From: Verrucomicrobiales bacterium
GTDB lineage: Bacteria > Verrucomicrobiota > Verrucomicrobiia > Limisphaerales > UBA1100
DNA length: 27,058 bases
Assembly (NCBI GenBank): GCA_002718935.1
Contig: PBFV01000084.1
Location: 1-27,058 of the forward strand
Direction: 5' to 3'
Position 1 is the first letter of the stretch, and each line of letters begins with the position of its first letter. The notes beneath the pieces were generated by a model. The model was not told the origin of the DNA. It did no database searches and saw only the letters and a program-made list of their open reading frames with translations. The translations under genes were made by a program, and so were the position numbers. Positions 1 to 7,280 of this stretch are shown here, one piece after another.

Positions 1-2
1 AA

Positions 3-353
3 TGGATCAACCTCCTGCGCGTGCGCGGCGGTGGCCAACTCGGCCGTCATCGTCACGCCTCGCCAGTGTACGGCTACGTGCTCAAGGGCACCTGGCGTTA
101 TCTCGAGCATGATTGGGTGGCGCGCGAGGGCATGTTTATCTACGAACCGCCCGGTGAGATCCACACGCTGGTGGTGGAAGAAGGCGCCGAACCCATGATC
201 ACGATGTTTCATGTGCTCGGTTCCGTGATTTATTATGACGAAAACGACCAGCCCATCGGCCACGATGATGTGCATGTGAAACTGGGGCTGGCCCGTGCGC
301 ATTATGAAAAAGTTGGCTTGGGCGCCGGCGTGGCGGAGGCGCTCATTCGTTAA
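3..353 (+). CDS. Cupin-domain protein, 2,4'-dihydroxyacetophenone dioxygenase-like (5' end outside window)
   Basis: The frame is already open at the first base (reading W-I-N-L-L-R-V-R), so the true start lies upstream and only the last ~116 residues are visible. The block HRHASPVYGYVLKG followed by W-R-Y-L-E-H-D-W-V and YEPPGEIHTLVV matches the 2,4'-dihydroxyacetophenone dioxygenase branch of the cupin superfamily. The paired histidines (HRH) and the later IHT histidine would be the metal ligands. Family members cleave a C-C bond in an aryl ketone, but most genome copies are uncharacterised, so the substrate here is unknown. It could equally be a general small-molecule cupin oxygenase. The next gene starts 49 nt downstream on the same strand without an obvious hairpin between, so co-transcription is possible. 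Confidence 0.75.
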   Translation, partial: WINLLRVRGGGQLGRHRHASPVYGYVLKGTWRYLEHDWVAREGMFIYEPPGEIHTLVVEEGAEPMITMFHVLGSVIYYDENDQPIGHDDVHVKLGLARAHYEKVGLGAGVAEALIR

Positions 354-402
354 CGCGACTTGCCAAGCCGGTAATCGCCATTAAACTTTCTCTGCACACA
401 AA

Positions 403-1452
403 ATGAAAAATACACTGATGCTCATTGCTCTCACCCTCGGACTGAACACCTTTGCCGCGCCCGGTTTGTGGACGGATGCGAAAGACAAAACGTTGCCGGC
501 CGATTTTAAGGTCCAAGGCGAATACCTTGGTGAATTGTCCTGCGGATGCGACGTCGGGGCGCAGGTGATTGCGCTGGCCGGTGGTGAATTTCAAATGGTG
601 ATCTATCCCGGCGGCCTGCCGGGCGATGGCTGGGATAAAGGCGATGATCGCTCACTCTTCTCCGGCAAGCTTCAGGGCAAAAAGGCCGTTTTCGCCAACG
701 CCATCGGCAAGCGCCGTTACCTCGGCGGCCGCGCCAATGAGTTCAGCGCTACCCGCCAGTACCCGCCCAAGGGCCAAAAGGAAGGCGAAGCCGTCATTGA
801 AAACGGTAAGCTCACCGGTACCTACGGCAAAAAGAAAATCACCATGGAACGCATTGAGCGCAAGAGCCCCACGCTCGGCGCCAAACCGCCCAAGGGCGCC
901 GTGGTGCTCTTTAACGGCGCCAACAAGGATGAGTGGAACGGCGGACGGCTTGACGAAAAAACCAAACTACTCAACACCGACGGCCGCGACATTAGCACCA
1001 AGCGCAACTTTCAAAACTACACGATGCACATGGAATTCCTCCTGCCCTTCAAGCCCGCCGCACGCGGCCAAGGCCGGGGCAATAGCGGCTTTTATCAGGT
1101 GGACCATTACGAGGTGCAGATACTCGACTCCTTTGGGCTTGAGGGTGTGCATAATGAATGCGGCGGCGTGTACAGCAAGCTCGACAGCAAGGTGAACGGC
1201 TGTTTGCCGCCGTTGCAATGGCAGACCTACGACGTGGAATTCATCAACGCGGTCTCGAAGGATGGTAAGAAGGTGAAGAATGCGCGCATGACGCTAAAGC
1301 TCAACGGCATTGTGATCCATGACAATGTGGAAATCACCGGCAAGACCGGCGGCTCCCGCGGTGGTGCCGAGGGCACGCCCGGCCCCATCAAACTGCAGGG
1401 CCACGGCAACCCACTCCAGTTCCGCAACGTGTGGATCGTGGAGAAAAAGTAG
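403..1452 (+). CDS. Secreted DUF1080 (3-keto-disaccharide hydrolase-type) protein
   Basis: This 349-residue protein starts with a signal peptide (MKNTLMLIALTLGLNTFAAP, cleavage near residue 19). Residues ~35-150 form a family-typical N-terminal region with L-A-G-G-E-F-Q-M-V-I-Y-P-G-G-L-P-G-D-G-W. Residues ~165-347 are the DUF1080 concanavalin-like domain, visible as VVLFNGANKDEWNG at the start, GNSGFY, a histidine-rich YEVQILDSFG strand and a closing QFRNVWIVEKK. DUF1080 proteins are abundant in Verrucomicrobia and Planctomycetes, and some hydrolyse 3-keto glycosides in the periplasm or outside the cell. This fits the other secreted carbohydrate-linked proteins here. A CGC motif (residues 47-49) may form a disulfide or bind metal. 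The ATG at 403 is chosen because it gives a clean signal peptide. A terminator follows. Confidence 0.88.
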   Translation: MKNTLMLIALTLGLNTFAAPGLWTDAKDKTLPADFKVQGEYLGELSCGCDVGAQVIALAGGEFQMVIYPGGLPGDGWDKGDDRSLFSGKLQGKKAVFANAIGKRRYLGGRANEFSATRQYPPKGQKEGEAVIENGKLTGTYGKKKITMERIERKSPTLGAKPPKGAVVLFNGANKDEWNGGRLDEKTKLLNTDGRDISTKRNFQNYTMHMEFLLPFKPAARGQGRGNSGFYQVDHYEVQILDSFGLEGVHNECGGVYSKLDSKVNGCLPPLQWQTYDVEFINAVSKDGKKVKNARMTLKLNGIVIHDNVEITGKTGGSRGGAEGTPGPIKLQGHGNPLQFRNVWIVEKK

Positions 1453-1473
1453 CTTACTAACCTTCAAACACCG

Positions 1474-1506
1474 AAGGGGCTGGCATCACCTCGCCCCTTT
1501 TCTTTT
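1474..1506 (+). terminator. Rho-independent terminator after the DUF1080 gene
   Basis: A 7-bp stem (AAGGGGC at 1474-1480 with GCCCCTT at 1493-1499) around a 12-nt loop runs into a T-rich tract (TTTTCTTTT, allowing for stem overlap). It lies 22 nt after the stop codon at 1452 and separates this gene from the one starting at 1533. Confidence 0.75.
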
Positions 1507-1532
1507 GGGCAAACGGTTGCTACCGTCCCCGC

Positions 1533-2141
1533 ATGACTTGGCGCGCCGGCAGAACAATGTTGTTCATCCTTGGGCTCGCCCTTCTTGGCAACGGCTGTGT
1601 GGGACTGCAGGGTGTGTTGCCCAAGCGCGGGACCGCCTACGAGGCCGAGGTGCAGTCGTGGAAAAATGCCGTGAAGGAACGCGGCGGCAACGGCATGTGG
1701 ATTGTCGTTCGAAGCTATACCAATGCCGGTGATTTATTCGCCATCACCACCAACTCACGCTTCTCCCATGCCTGCGTGCTGGATGCCAATGGCAGCACCA
1801 TCATTGAATCGGTTTTCAAAGGCGTGGTGGAATCACCACTCGACCAGTTAATCGATCATGCACACCGCATTGTGCTGGTGGAGCCGCCGGGCTGGACGCC
1901 GGAAACCGGAAAGGCGGCTCTTGCACGCGCGAAATTGTTGGCCGGAAAAAAATTCGATTTCGGAGGGCTGTTCGGCCTACCGCACACCCAACGCTGGTAC
2001 TGTAGCGAGGTGGCCCTGCACGCTTGGGAACTGCGCACGGATCGAATTGGGCCATGGAATGTGACACACCCGGCGTGGTTCACCCGGCGCGGACGCATCC
2101 TCTTTGATTCCGGGCCACGTGATGGCGTACCCGACCCCTAG
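1533..2141 (+). CDS. YiiX/YebB-like permuted papain-fold cysteine hydrolase, probable lipoprotein
   Basis: The 202-residue protein has the layout of the YiiX (DUF830, NlpC/P60-related) permuted papain-like enzymes. GDLFAITTNSRFSHACVL carries the conserved histidine (H79), II-E-S-V-F-K-G-V-V follows, and RWYCSEVALHAW carries the conserved cysteine (C157) with E159 near the C-terminus. In this family Cys and His form the catalytic pair, and known relatives act on peptide, amide or lipid-ester bonds. The N-terminus is hydrophobic (MLFILGLALLGNGC), with Cys22 in a near-lipobox context, suggesting a lipoprotein, although G at -3 is not ideal. An in-frame ATG at 1557 would give a tidier signal peptide and may be the real start. 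The stop codon overlaps that of the convergent gene by a shared CTAG. Confidence 0.75.
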   Translation: MTWRAGRTMLFILGLALLGNGCVGLQGVLPKRGTAYEAEVQSWKNAVKERGGNGMWIVVRSYTNAGDLFAITTNSRFSHACVLDANGSTIIESVFKGVVESPLDQLIDHAHRIVLVEPPGWTPETGKAALARAKLLAGKKFDFGGLFGLPHTQRWYCSEVALHAWELRTDRIGPWNVTHPAWFTRRGRILFDSGPRDGVPDP

Positions 2142-3703
2142 CGCGGCGCGTCGGGCAGATCCGGGATGGCCGGCCGGATTTTATCAATCTCTTCCAGAGC
2201 GGCGTTGTGCTCCGTTTGCAACCGGTTCCGGGTGGCTTGCGTCGTAAAATAGTTTTTGTTCGCCACCCGCCACGCATCCAGGGCCTTGCGATGGGCAGTC
2301 TGGGCAGCCTCCTTGTCGCGATGCGCGGCATCCACCGCCTGCTTGGCCGTGGCAATCTTGGCCGTCGCCGCCGGTTTTTGTTTGGCGGCAAATTCATCGA
2401 CCGACTGCTGCTCGGCCGCGTGTTTTTTCTCGGTGCGCTCCAACTGCCGTTGGGCGGTGGCCAATTGGCGCTTGGCACTATCACGCCGGGAGCGCAGCGC
2501 GTTTTTGCGATTCGGTTCGGCTTGGGCAACCTGCTTTTCCGCATCGACGAGCCGGGCGCTTTCGGTTTTTACCTGACGCTGCCAGCGGGCCATCTCATTG
2601 CGGGCCGCGCGCACTCTGGCTAGTCGTCCCCGAATCTGGCCCTGCAAACGGCGCTCATCGGATTTCGCCCGCTGATAGGCTTGGTTTTGCCGGGTCCACA
2701 CCTGTCGAAGCCGGTCATAATCACGCTTGGCAGTATCGCCTCGGACTTTCAGGGCATTGCGTAGCGCGTCGGCCTTGGCGGCAGCCGCGATGGCCGCCTT
2801 GAGTTGCGGCGAAGTGACGGTCAATTGACGGCGCACCTGCAACATCCGGTCCACATTGGCCAAACTGGTGAGCAACCTCGCCTTGTCGGCGGGATCTGCT
2901 TGATCAATGCGCTGCCAAGCCGCGGTGAGGGCATCCGGACCGCCCCGTCGTAAGGCGGCCAATTCGCCTAACGGAAAACGATGCCGCCGTACAGGCGGTT
3001 GATCCAACAAAACACCTGCCGGCTGCACATCAATTTTTGCCGCGCGCAACACGGATCCATCACGGGTTTGCACGGAAAAATGGGTGGCATCCACCTTTGG
3101 CGCACCCAACCACAACGCCAAAGCCTCCGTGCCCACCGCAAATGTTTTTCGGCCGAACAGGATCGACTGCATCTCCACCCGGCCGTCGTGCAGTTGGCGG
3201 AGTTCCCCTTCAAAGTAATCACCGCTGGCCAGCAATAAGCCGGGTTTGCGGTTGCGCAGTTGATGAGCGAGGTGGAAGGAAACGGGCGCAAAAAATACGG
3301 CAGCTGTGTTTTGGGTGCTGAGGAACAAGTGCGCGGGCTGATTAGCAAAGGTTACTTTAGTATCGTCCACCGCCTCGACGGCACCGGCGATGAATGACCC
3401 GTTACGCGTCAGGGCACCGGTCCGAGGCAACGCCATCAGCTCCGTGGTGAGGCGGGCAAGTTCGTCCTTGGGTGCGGCCGCCGCGGGGATAGCCCATTGC
3501 ACCTCAGCCACCTCGGCCAAGGGCAGCTTGTCGCGGCCCACCTGCAGCGTGCCGGCATTGAAGGTGACGGAGCCTTCGAGCCGAGTGCCATCGCGTTTCA
3601 CCAGCACATCGGCGTGGCCCGGAAACAACCCGGTGAACAGGAGAATGAGTGCGGCAATTTTCACGGCGGCAGTGTAGACGGTTCCCGCAAGGACAGAATT
3701 CAT
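2138..3703 (-). CDS. Exported protein with four beta-type repeats and a long C-terminal coiled coil
   Basis: I do not recognise a named family. The 521-residue protein has a hydrophobic N-terminus (A-A-L-I-L-L-F-T-G-L-F-P-G-H-A, cleavage near 31). Four related ~40-residue units follow at about 33-70 (VKRDGTRLEGSV...KLPLAEVAEV), 97-138 (TRNGSFIAGAV), 156-199 (ASGDYFEGELRQLHDGRV) and 211-252 (TRDGSVLRAAKI...PLGELAALRRG). Each has a (N/D)G turn, a second small strand, then a hydrophobic strand ending in a xLxx(V/L)AxL-type motif. From ~300 to ~510 the sequence is an almost uninterrupted K/R/Q/A/E-rich helix of coiled-coil type. The likely location is the periplasm or the envelope. The ATG at 3703 overlaps the slyX stop (ATGA), so the two are translationally coupled. 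A structural or scaffolding role is inference. Confidence 0.82.
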   Translation of the reverse strand: MNSVLAGTVYTAAVKIAALILLFTGLFPGHADVLVKRDGTRLEGSVTFNAGTLQVGRDKLPLAEVAEVQWAIPAAAAPKDELARLTTELMALPRTGALTRNGSFIAGAVEAVDDTKVTFANQPAHLFLSTQNTAAVFFAPVSFHLAHQLRNRKPGLLLASGDYFEGELRQLHDGRVEMQSILFGRKTFAVGTEALALWLGAPKVDATHFSVQTRDGSVLRAAKIDVQPAGVLLDQPPVRRHRFPLGELAALRRGGPDALTAAWQRIDQADPADKARLLTSLANVDRMLQVRRQLTVTSPQLKAAIAAAAKADALRNALKVRGDTAKRDYDRLRQVWTRQNQAYQRAKSDERRLQGQIRGRLARVRAARNEMARWQRQVKTESARLVDAEKQVAQAEPNRKNALRSRRDSAKRQLATAQRQLERTEKKHAAEQQSVDEFAAKQKPAATAKIATAKQAVDAAHRDKEAAQTAHRKALDAWRVANKNYFTTQATRNRLQTEHNAALEEIDKIRPAIPDLPDAPR

Positions 3704-3906
3704 TTGCCGTGATGCGGCGGGGGCGCGTTGTTGCCTTTAATCGACTCCAAGTCATCAGCTGCCATTCGCTCGGTGAGTTGATCCACCTGCTGATTGAGGC
3801 GGCGTATGGTTTTGTCCTGCTCAATGACAGTTTGATTAAGCGTCTCAGTGAGCTGCTCTAGGTGGGCCAGGGCGGATTCAATTTTCACCAGCCGATCATC
3901 TTCCAT
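3700..3906 (-). CDS. slyX: SlyX family protein
   Basis: This 68-residue, entirely helical, acidic/amphipathic protein matches SlyX in length and pattern. It has an N-terminal ...LVKIESALAHLEQLTETLN, then V-I-E-Q-D-K-T-I-R-R-L-N-Q-Q-V-D-Q-L heptads, and the family's terminal PPHxGK-like tail (NNAPPPHHGK here, PPHY in most members). SlyX is a small coiled-coil protein of unknown biochemical role, named for its position next to the slyD prolyl isomerase in enterobacteria. Here slyD is not in the window. Instead the gene is translationally coupled through an ATGA overlap to an exported coiled-coil protein. The ATG at 3906 gives the usual SlyX length. Its promoter must lie in the 91-nt divergent gap shared with the dehydrogenase-like gene. 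Confidence 0.8.
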   Translation of the reverse strand: MEDDRLVKIESALAHLEQLTETLNQTVIEQDKTIRRLNQQVDQLTERMAADDLESIKGNNAPPPHHGK

Positions 3907-3997
3907 AGCGCGAGCCTAATGCGGCGGAGCGCAGCCGCCAATACGAAACCACATTGGCCTTGCGGCGGCGGGTGGTTCGTGGACAATCGCCGCACGC

Positions 3998-5902
3998 ATG
4001 AAAGCCCTGCAATGGATCGCCATCTCGTGTGCCCTCGCCCTGCCGGTGTTGGGCCAAAAACAAGCCTCCAAGGAACCCTCCTACACGCCCGAAGGCGCCG
4101 TGGCGCGCATGACGCTGCCGAAGGGTTTTTCGGTCACGCAATTCGCCGCCGAACCGCACGTCGTGCAGCCGTTTGCGTTCTGCTTTGATTCGCGCGGGCG
4201 CGTGTGGGTTTGCGAGAATCTCAACTACGAGACCCGGCGCAGCGACACCTTCAACGACGGCCCAAAGGGACGCATCATTATTTTGGAAGACACCAATGGC
4301 GACGGCAAGTTCGACAAGAAAAAGCTCTTCATCGACAAACTATTCTTTCCCACCGGCCTGCAGGTTGGATTTGGTGGCGTGTGGGTTGGTTCACCGCCCA
4401 ACCTGTATTTTATCCCGGACCGCAACGGCGACGACAAGCCGGACGGCAAGCCCGAGGTGGTGCTCGACGGCTGGGGACGGCAGGACCGCCACGAGACGCT
4501 CAACAGTTTCACCTGGGGCCCGGACGGCTGGCTCTACGGTTGCCACGGCGTGTTCACCCACAGTCGCGTGGGCAAACCCGGCACGCCCGATGCCGAGCGC
4601 AAACCGATCAATGCCGGCGTGTGGCGGTACCATCCCACGAAGAAAAAATTCGAGGTATTCGCGTGGGGCACCAGTAACCCTTGGGGGCTGGACTTTGACG
4701 ATCGCGGACAGGCCTTCATCACCGCGTGTGTGATCCCCCACCTGTGGCACATGATTCAGGGCGGGCGTTACCACCGCCAAGGCGGCCGCCATTTTAATCG
4801 CCATGTTTACAACGACATCAAGACCATCGCCGATCACGTGCACCAAAACTATGGCGGGCGCGCGCACGAAGGTGGCCGCGCGTATTTCTGGATGGACGGC
4901 AAGTTCAACGTGAAAAACAACCGCCAACGCAAGGGCGGCTTTGCCCACGGCGGCTGCCAGATTTACACCGGCGGCGCATTTCCCAAGCAGTACCACGGGC
5001 AGGCGTTCATGGGGAACATTCACCATCATATGCTCTACGTGGATAATCTCGAGCGGCGCGGCTCCGGCTTTAAGGGCACGCACGGCGGCGATTTCATACT
5101 GGCGCATGACAACCATTTCCTCGGCTTCAACATGGACACCGGCCCCGAAGGCGGCGTGTGGGTGATTGACTGGAACGACGCCGACATCTGCGGACGCGTC
5201 GTCCATCAGCTTGGCACCGGCCGCATCTACCGCATCACGCATGAGAACTGCAAGCCGGTGAAAAACCTGGACCTCTACAAGCTCAATGACGTGAAGCTCG
5301 TGGAATTGCTCAAGCACGAGAACGACTGGTATGTGGACCACGCCCGGCGCATCCTGCAGGAACGCGCCCACGCCGCGCAAAACCAAGGCCCGAACGAGGG
5401 CATCTCCGGCACCGAGGCCGAGACACCCATGTTGCTGGCCAAGATTTACAACGACCCCAAAGCCAAGCCTGTGCACCGTCTGCGCGCCATGCTCACCGGC
5501 CACGCCATGTTTGGGCTAAACAACGCCACGCTGCTCAAACTCATGGCCGACAAGGACGAAACCCTCCGCGGCTGGGCCATCCAGTGCGCGTTGGAAGATG
5601 AAAAGGTGACGCCCCCCATCCACGAAAAACTCGTGGAGCTGGCACTGACCGATGACTCGAAATTTGTGCGGCTCTACCTCGCCAGTGCCCTGCAACGCAT
5701 GCCATTGAAGGATCGCTGGCCGCTGGCCACCGCTCTGGTTTCCCGCGAGGCGGACAAGGATGACCACAACCTGCCGCTCATGTACTGGTACGGCATCGAG
5801 CCGCTCGTGCCGTCGGACAAAGCCCGTGCCCTGCAACTCGCAGCCAAGGCCAAGATCCCCTTGATCCGCCAATACGTCGCGCGCCGAAGTGCTTCCAAGT
5901 AA
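3998..5902 (+). CDS. PVC-type membrane-bound dehydrogenase-like protein (TIGR02604/Piru_Ver), without heme domain
   Basis: The 634-residue protein begins with a signal peptide (MKALQWIAISCALALPVLGQ). Residues ~30-415 match the putative membrane-bound dehydrogenase domain of Planctomycetes and Verrucomicrobia, a beta-propeller related to soluble glucose/sorbosone dehydrogenases. Visible hallmarks are LPKGFSVTQFAAEP, FDSRGRVWVCENLNY, the calcium-loop-like DTNGDGKFD (99-106) and DRNGDDKPDG (141-150), LNSFTWGPDGWLYG, and GPEGGVWVIDWNDADICGR (382-400). Residues ~425-630 are alpha-helical and HEAT-like. Many homologues continue into a C-terminal cytochrome-c-like domain with CXXCH; none exists here, so any electron acceptor must be separate or the protein is non-redox. 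The substrate is unknown but probably a sugar or polyol. It is followed after 34 nt by the PQQ-like propeller gene, probably in one operon. Confidence 0.88.
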   Translation: MKALQWIAISCALALPVLGQKQASKEPSYTPEGAVARMTLPKGFSVTQFAAEPHVVQPFAFCFDSRGRVWVCENLNYETRRSDTFNDGPKGRIIILEDTNGDGKFDKKKLFIDKLFFPTGLQVGFGGVWVGSPPNLYFIPDRNGDDKPDGKPEVVLDGWGRQDRHETLNSFTWGPDGWLYGCHGVFTHSRVGKPGTPDAERKPINAGVWRYHPTKKKFEVFAWGTSNPWGLDFDDRGQAFITACVIPHLWHMIQGGRYHRQGGRHFNRHVYNDIKTIADHVHQNYGGRAHEGGRAYFWMDGKFNVKNNRQRKGGFAHGGCQIYTGGAFPKQYHGQAFMGNIHHHMLYVDNLERRGSGFKGTHGGDFILAHDNHFLGFNMDTGPEGGVWVIDWNDADICGRVVHQLGTGRIYRITHENCKPVKNLDLYKLNDVKLVELLKHENDWYVDHARRILQERAHAAQNQGPNEGISGTEAETPMLLAKIYNDPKAKPVHRLRAMLTGHAMFGLNNATLLKLMADKDETLRGWAIQCALEDEKVTPPIHEKLVELALTDDSKFVRLYLASALQRMPLKDRWPLATALVSREADKDDHNLPLMYWYGIEPLVPSDKARALQLAAKAKIPLIRQYVARRSASK

Positions 5903-5936
5903 GAAACCTACCCGGCGCTGTGCGCCACGATTCAAA

Positions 5937-7226
5937 ATGAAAAAGCTGATTGTGTCCCTCGCCCTCACGCTCACCGCCCAGGCAGACTGGAAACAATGGC
6001 GTGGCCCGCAAGGCGCCGGCCATTCCGATGCCAAACTGCCCACGCAATGGAGCGAAACGAAAAACGTCGCCTGGCGCACCGCCATCCCAGGCAAGGGCTG
6101 GTCCTCGCCGGTCATTGAAGGCAACCAAGTCTGGATGACCACAGCGTTCGAGACAATCGCCAGCGAAGAGGAACGCCGTGAGCGCCTCAAGAAAAACACC
6201 GGTGGCGTGCCCGTTCATGTGCTCAGCTCCGTGCGCCTCAACGCCGTGTGCGTGGACAAGCGAACCGGCAAACTACTGCACAACATCGAAGTCATCGCCA
6301 AGAAACAGCCGCAGTGGGTGCACAAGCTCAACAGCTACGCCTCCCCCTCCCCGATCATTGAGGACGGCCGCGTGTACTGCCACTTTGGCGCTTACGGCAC
6401 AGTTTGCGTGGATGCCAAGACCGGCAAGGTTGCCTGGCGTAACGACAAGGTTTGGGTGATGCACGAGAACGGCCCGGGCAGCACGCCGGTGTTGTGGAAG
6501 GATCTGCTCGTTTTTCACATGGACGGCAGTGACAACCAATTTGTCGTCGCGCTGGACAAGGCCACCGGCAAGGAACACTGGCGCACCAAACGTAGTGGAA
6601 AAATGCACGACAACCCGCAGCTCAAAAAATCCTATGGCACCCCCGTGCTGCGCGAGGTGGACGGAAAACCGGTGCTGCTTTCGCCTGGCTCCAATTGGCT
6701 GTACGCCTACAATCCCGCCGACGGCAAGGAGCTGTGGAAGGTGGAATACGGCGGCCTCGGTTTTTCGCTCGTACCGCGACCCGTTACCGGACACGGGATG
6801 ATTTTCATGAGCACCGGCTACATGCGTGCCAAGCTGCTGGCCGTTCGCTACGAGAAAACCGCCAAGCCGGACATTGCGTGGAGCTATACACGCGGCGTTT
6901 CCACGCAACCGTCGCCGCTGCTGGTGGGCAAGGAGCTGTACTTCATCACCGAGAGCGGCGGGTTGGTTACCTGTCTTGATGCACTCACCGGCGAACGCCA
7001 TTGGGTGGAACGCATTGGCGGCAATTACTCTGCCTCACCGCTGCACGCCAACGGCAAAATTTATTTCCACAGCCGTGAGGGCGTCACCACCGTGCTGCAG
7101 GCCGGCAAGGAATTCAAGGTGCTCGCCAAAAACCAGCTCAAGGGTCAGCACATGGCCAGTGCTGCGGTGGATGGAAACGCAATGATCCTGCGCACGGACA
7201 AGGCGATCTACCGCATCGAGGAATAA
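5937..7226 (+). CDS. Secreted PQQ-like beta-propeller repeat protein
   Basis: The ATG at 5937 gives a 429-residue protein with a clear signal peptide (MKKLIVSLALTLTAQA, cleavage ~16). An in-frame extension to 5889 would place a charged, arginine-rich segment ahead of it and is rejected. The mature protein opens with DWKQWRGPQGAGHS, typical of outer-membrane-BamB-like/PQQ-like propellers. It then repeats the blade signature of an Asp, T-G-K and a Trp: VDKRTGKLLHNI, VDAKTGKVAWRN, LDKATGKEHWRT, NPADGKELWKV, LDALTGERHWVE. PVC bacteria encode many such proteins beside TIGR02604-type dehydrogenases. Genuine PQQ binding cannot be claimed: the catalytic residues of methanol/alcohol dehydrogenases and a CXXCH heme site are not seen. 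A polysaccharide-sensing or scaffold role is equally possible. Confidence 0.88.
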   Translation: MKKLIVSLALTLTAQADWKQWRGPQGAGHSDAKLPTQWSETKNVAWRTAIPGKGWSSPVIEGNQVWMTTAFETIASEEERRERLKKNTGGVPVHVLSSVRLNAVCVDKRTGKLLHNIEVIAKKQPQWVHKLNSYASPSPIIEDGRVYCHFGAYGTVCVDAKTGKVAWRNDKVWVMHENGPGSTPVLWKDLLVFHMDGSDNQFVVALDKATGKEHWRTKRSGKMHDNPQLKKSYGTPVLREVDGKPVLLSPGSNWLYAYNPADGKELWKVEYGGLGFSLVPRPVTGHGMIFMSTGYMRAKLLAVRYEKTAKPDIAWSYTRGVSTQPSPLLVGKELYFITESGGLVTCLDALTGERHWVERIGGNYSASPLHANGKIYFHSREGVTTVLQAGKEFKVLAKNQLKGQHMASAAVDGNAMILRTDKAIYRIEE

Positions 7227-7236
7227 CGGCACAAAA

Positions 7237-7260
7237 AAGGGCGAGCTTCAGCTCGCCCTT
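7237..7260. terminator. Bidirectional hairpin terminator between convergent genes
   Basis: A perfect 10-bp stem (AAGGGCGAGC at 7237-7246 with GCTCGCCCTT at 7251-7260) encloses a 4-nt loop (TTCA). It sits between the converging stops at 7226 and 7281. A six-A run immediately to its left provides the U-tract for minus-strand transcripts (from the vWA gene). To the right the plus-strand tail is only CTTCTTG, so termination should be stronger for the minus strand. Confidence 0.88.
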
Positions 7261-7280
7261 CTTGTGATTGATGCGCCGAT

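Noticed and set aside
3907..3997. GC-rich inverted repeat (GCGGC...GCCGC near 3920) in the slyX/dehydrogenase gap as a regulator site
   Set aside because: Short and composed of simple GC runs that are frequent throughout this sequence; not distinctive enough to call.
4391..5503. A 370-codon open frame on the minus strand opposite the dehydrogenase-like gene
   Set aside because: The plus strand encodes a clear family member with signal peptide and motifs. The antisense frame is V/A/H-rich with no recognisable motif, a common artefact of G+C-rich codon usage.
6273..7001. A 242-codon open frame opposite the PQQ-like propeller gene
   Set aside because: It is antisense to repeated propeller blades and has no start context or family motif.
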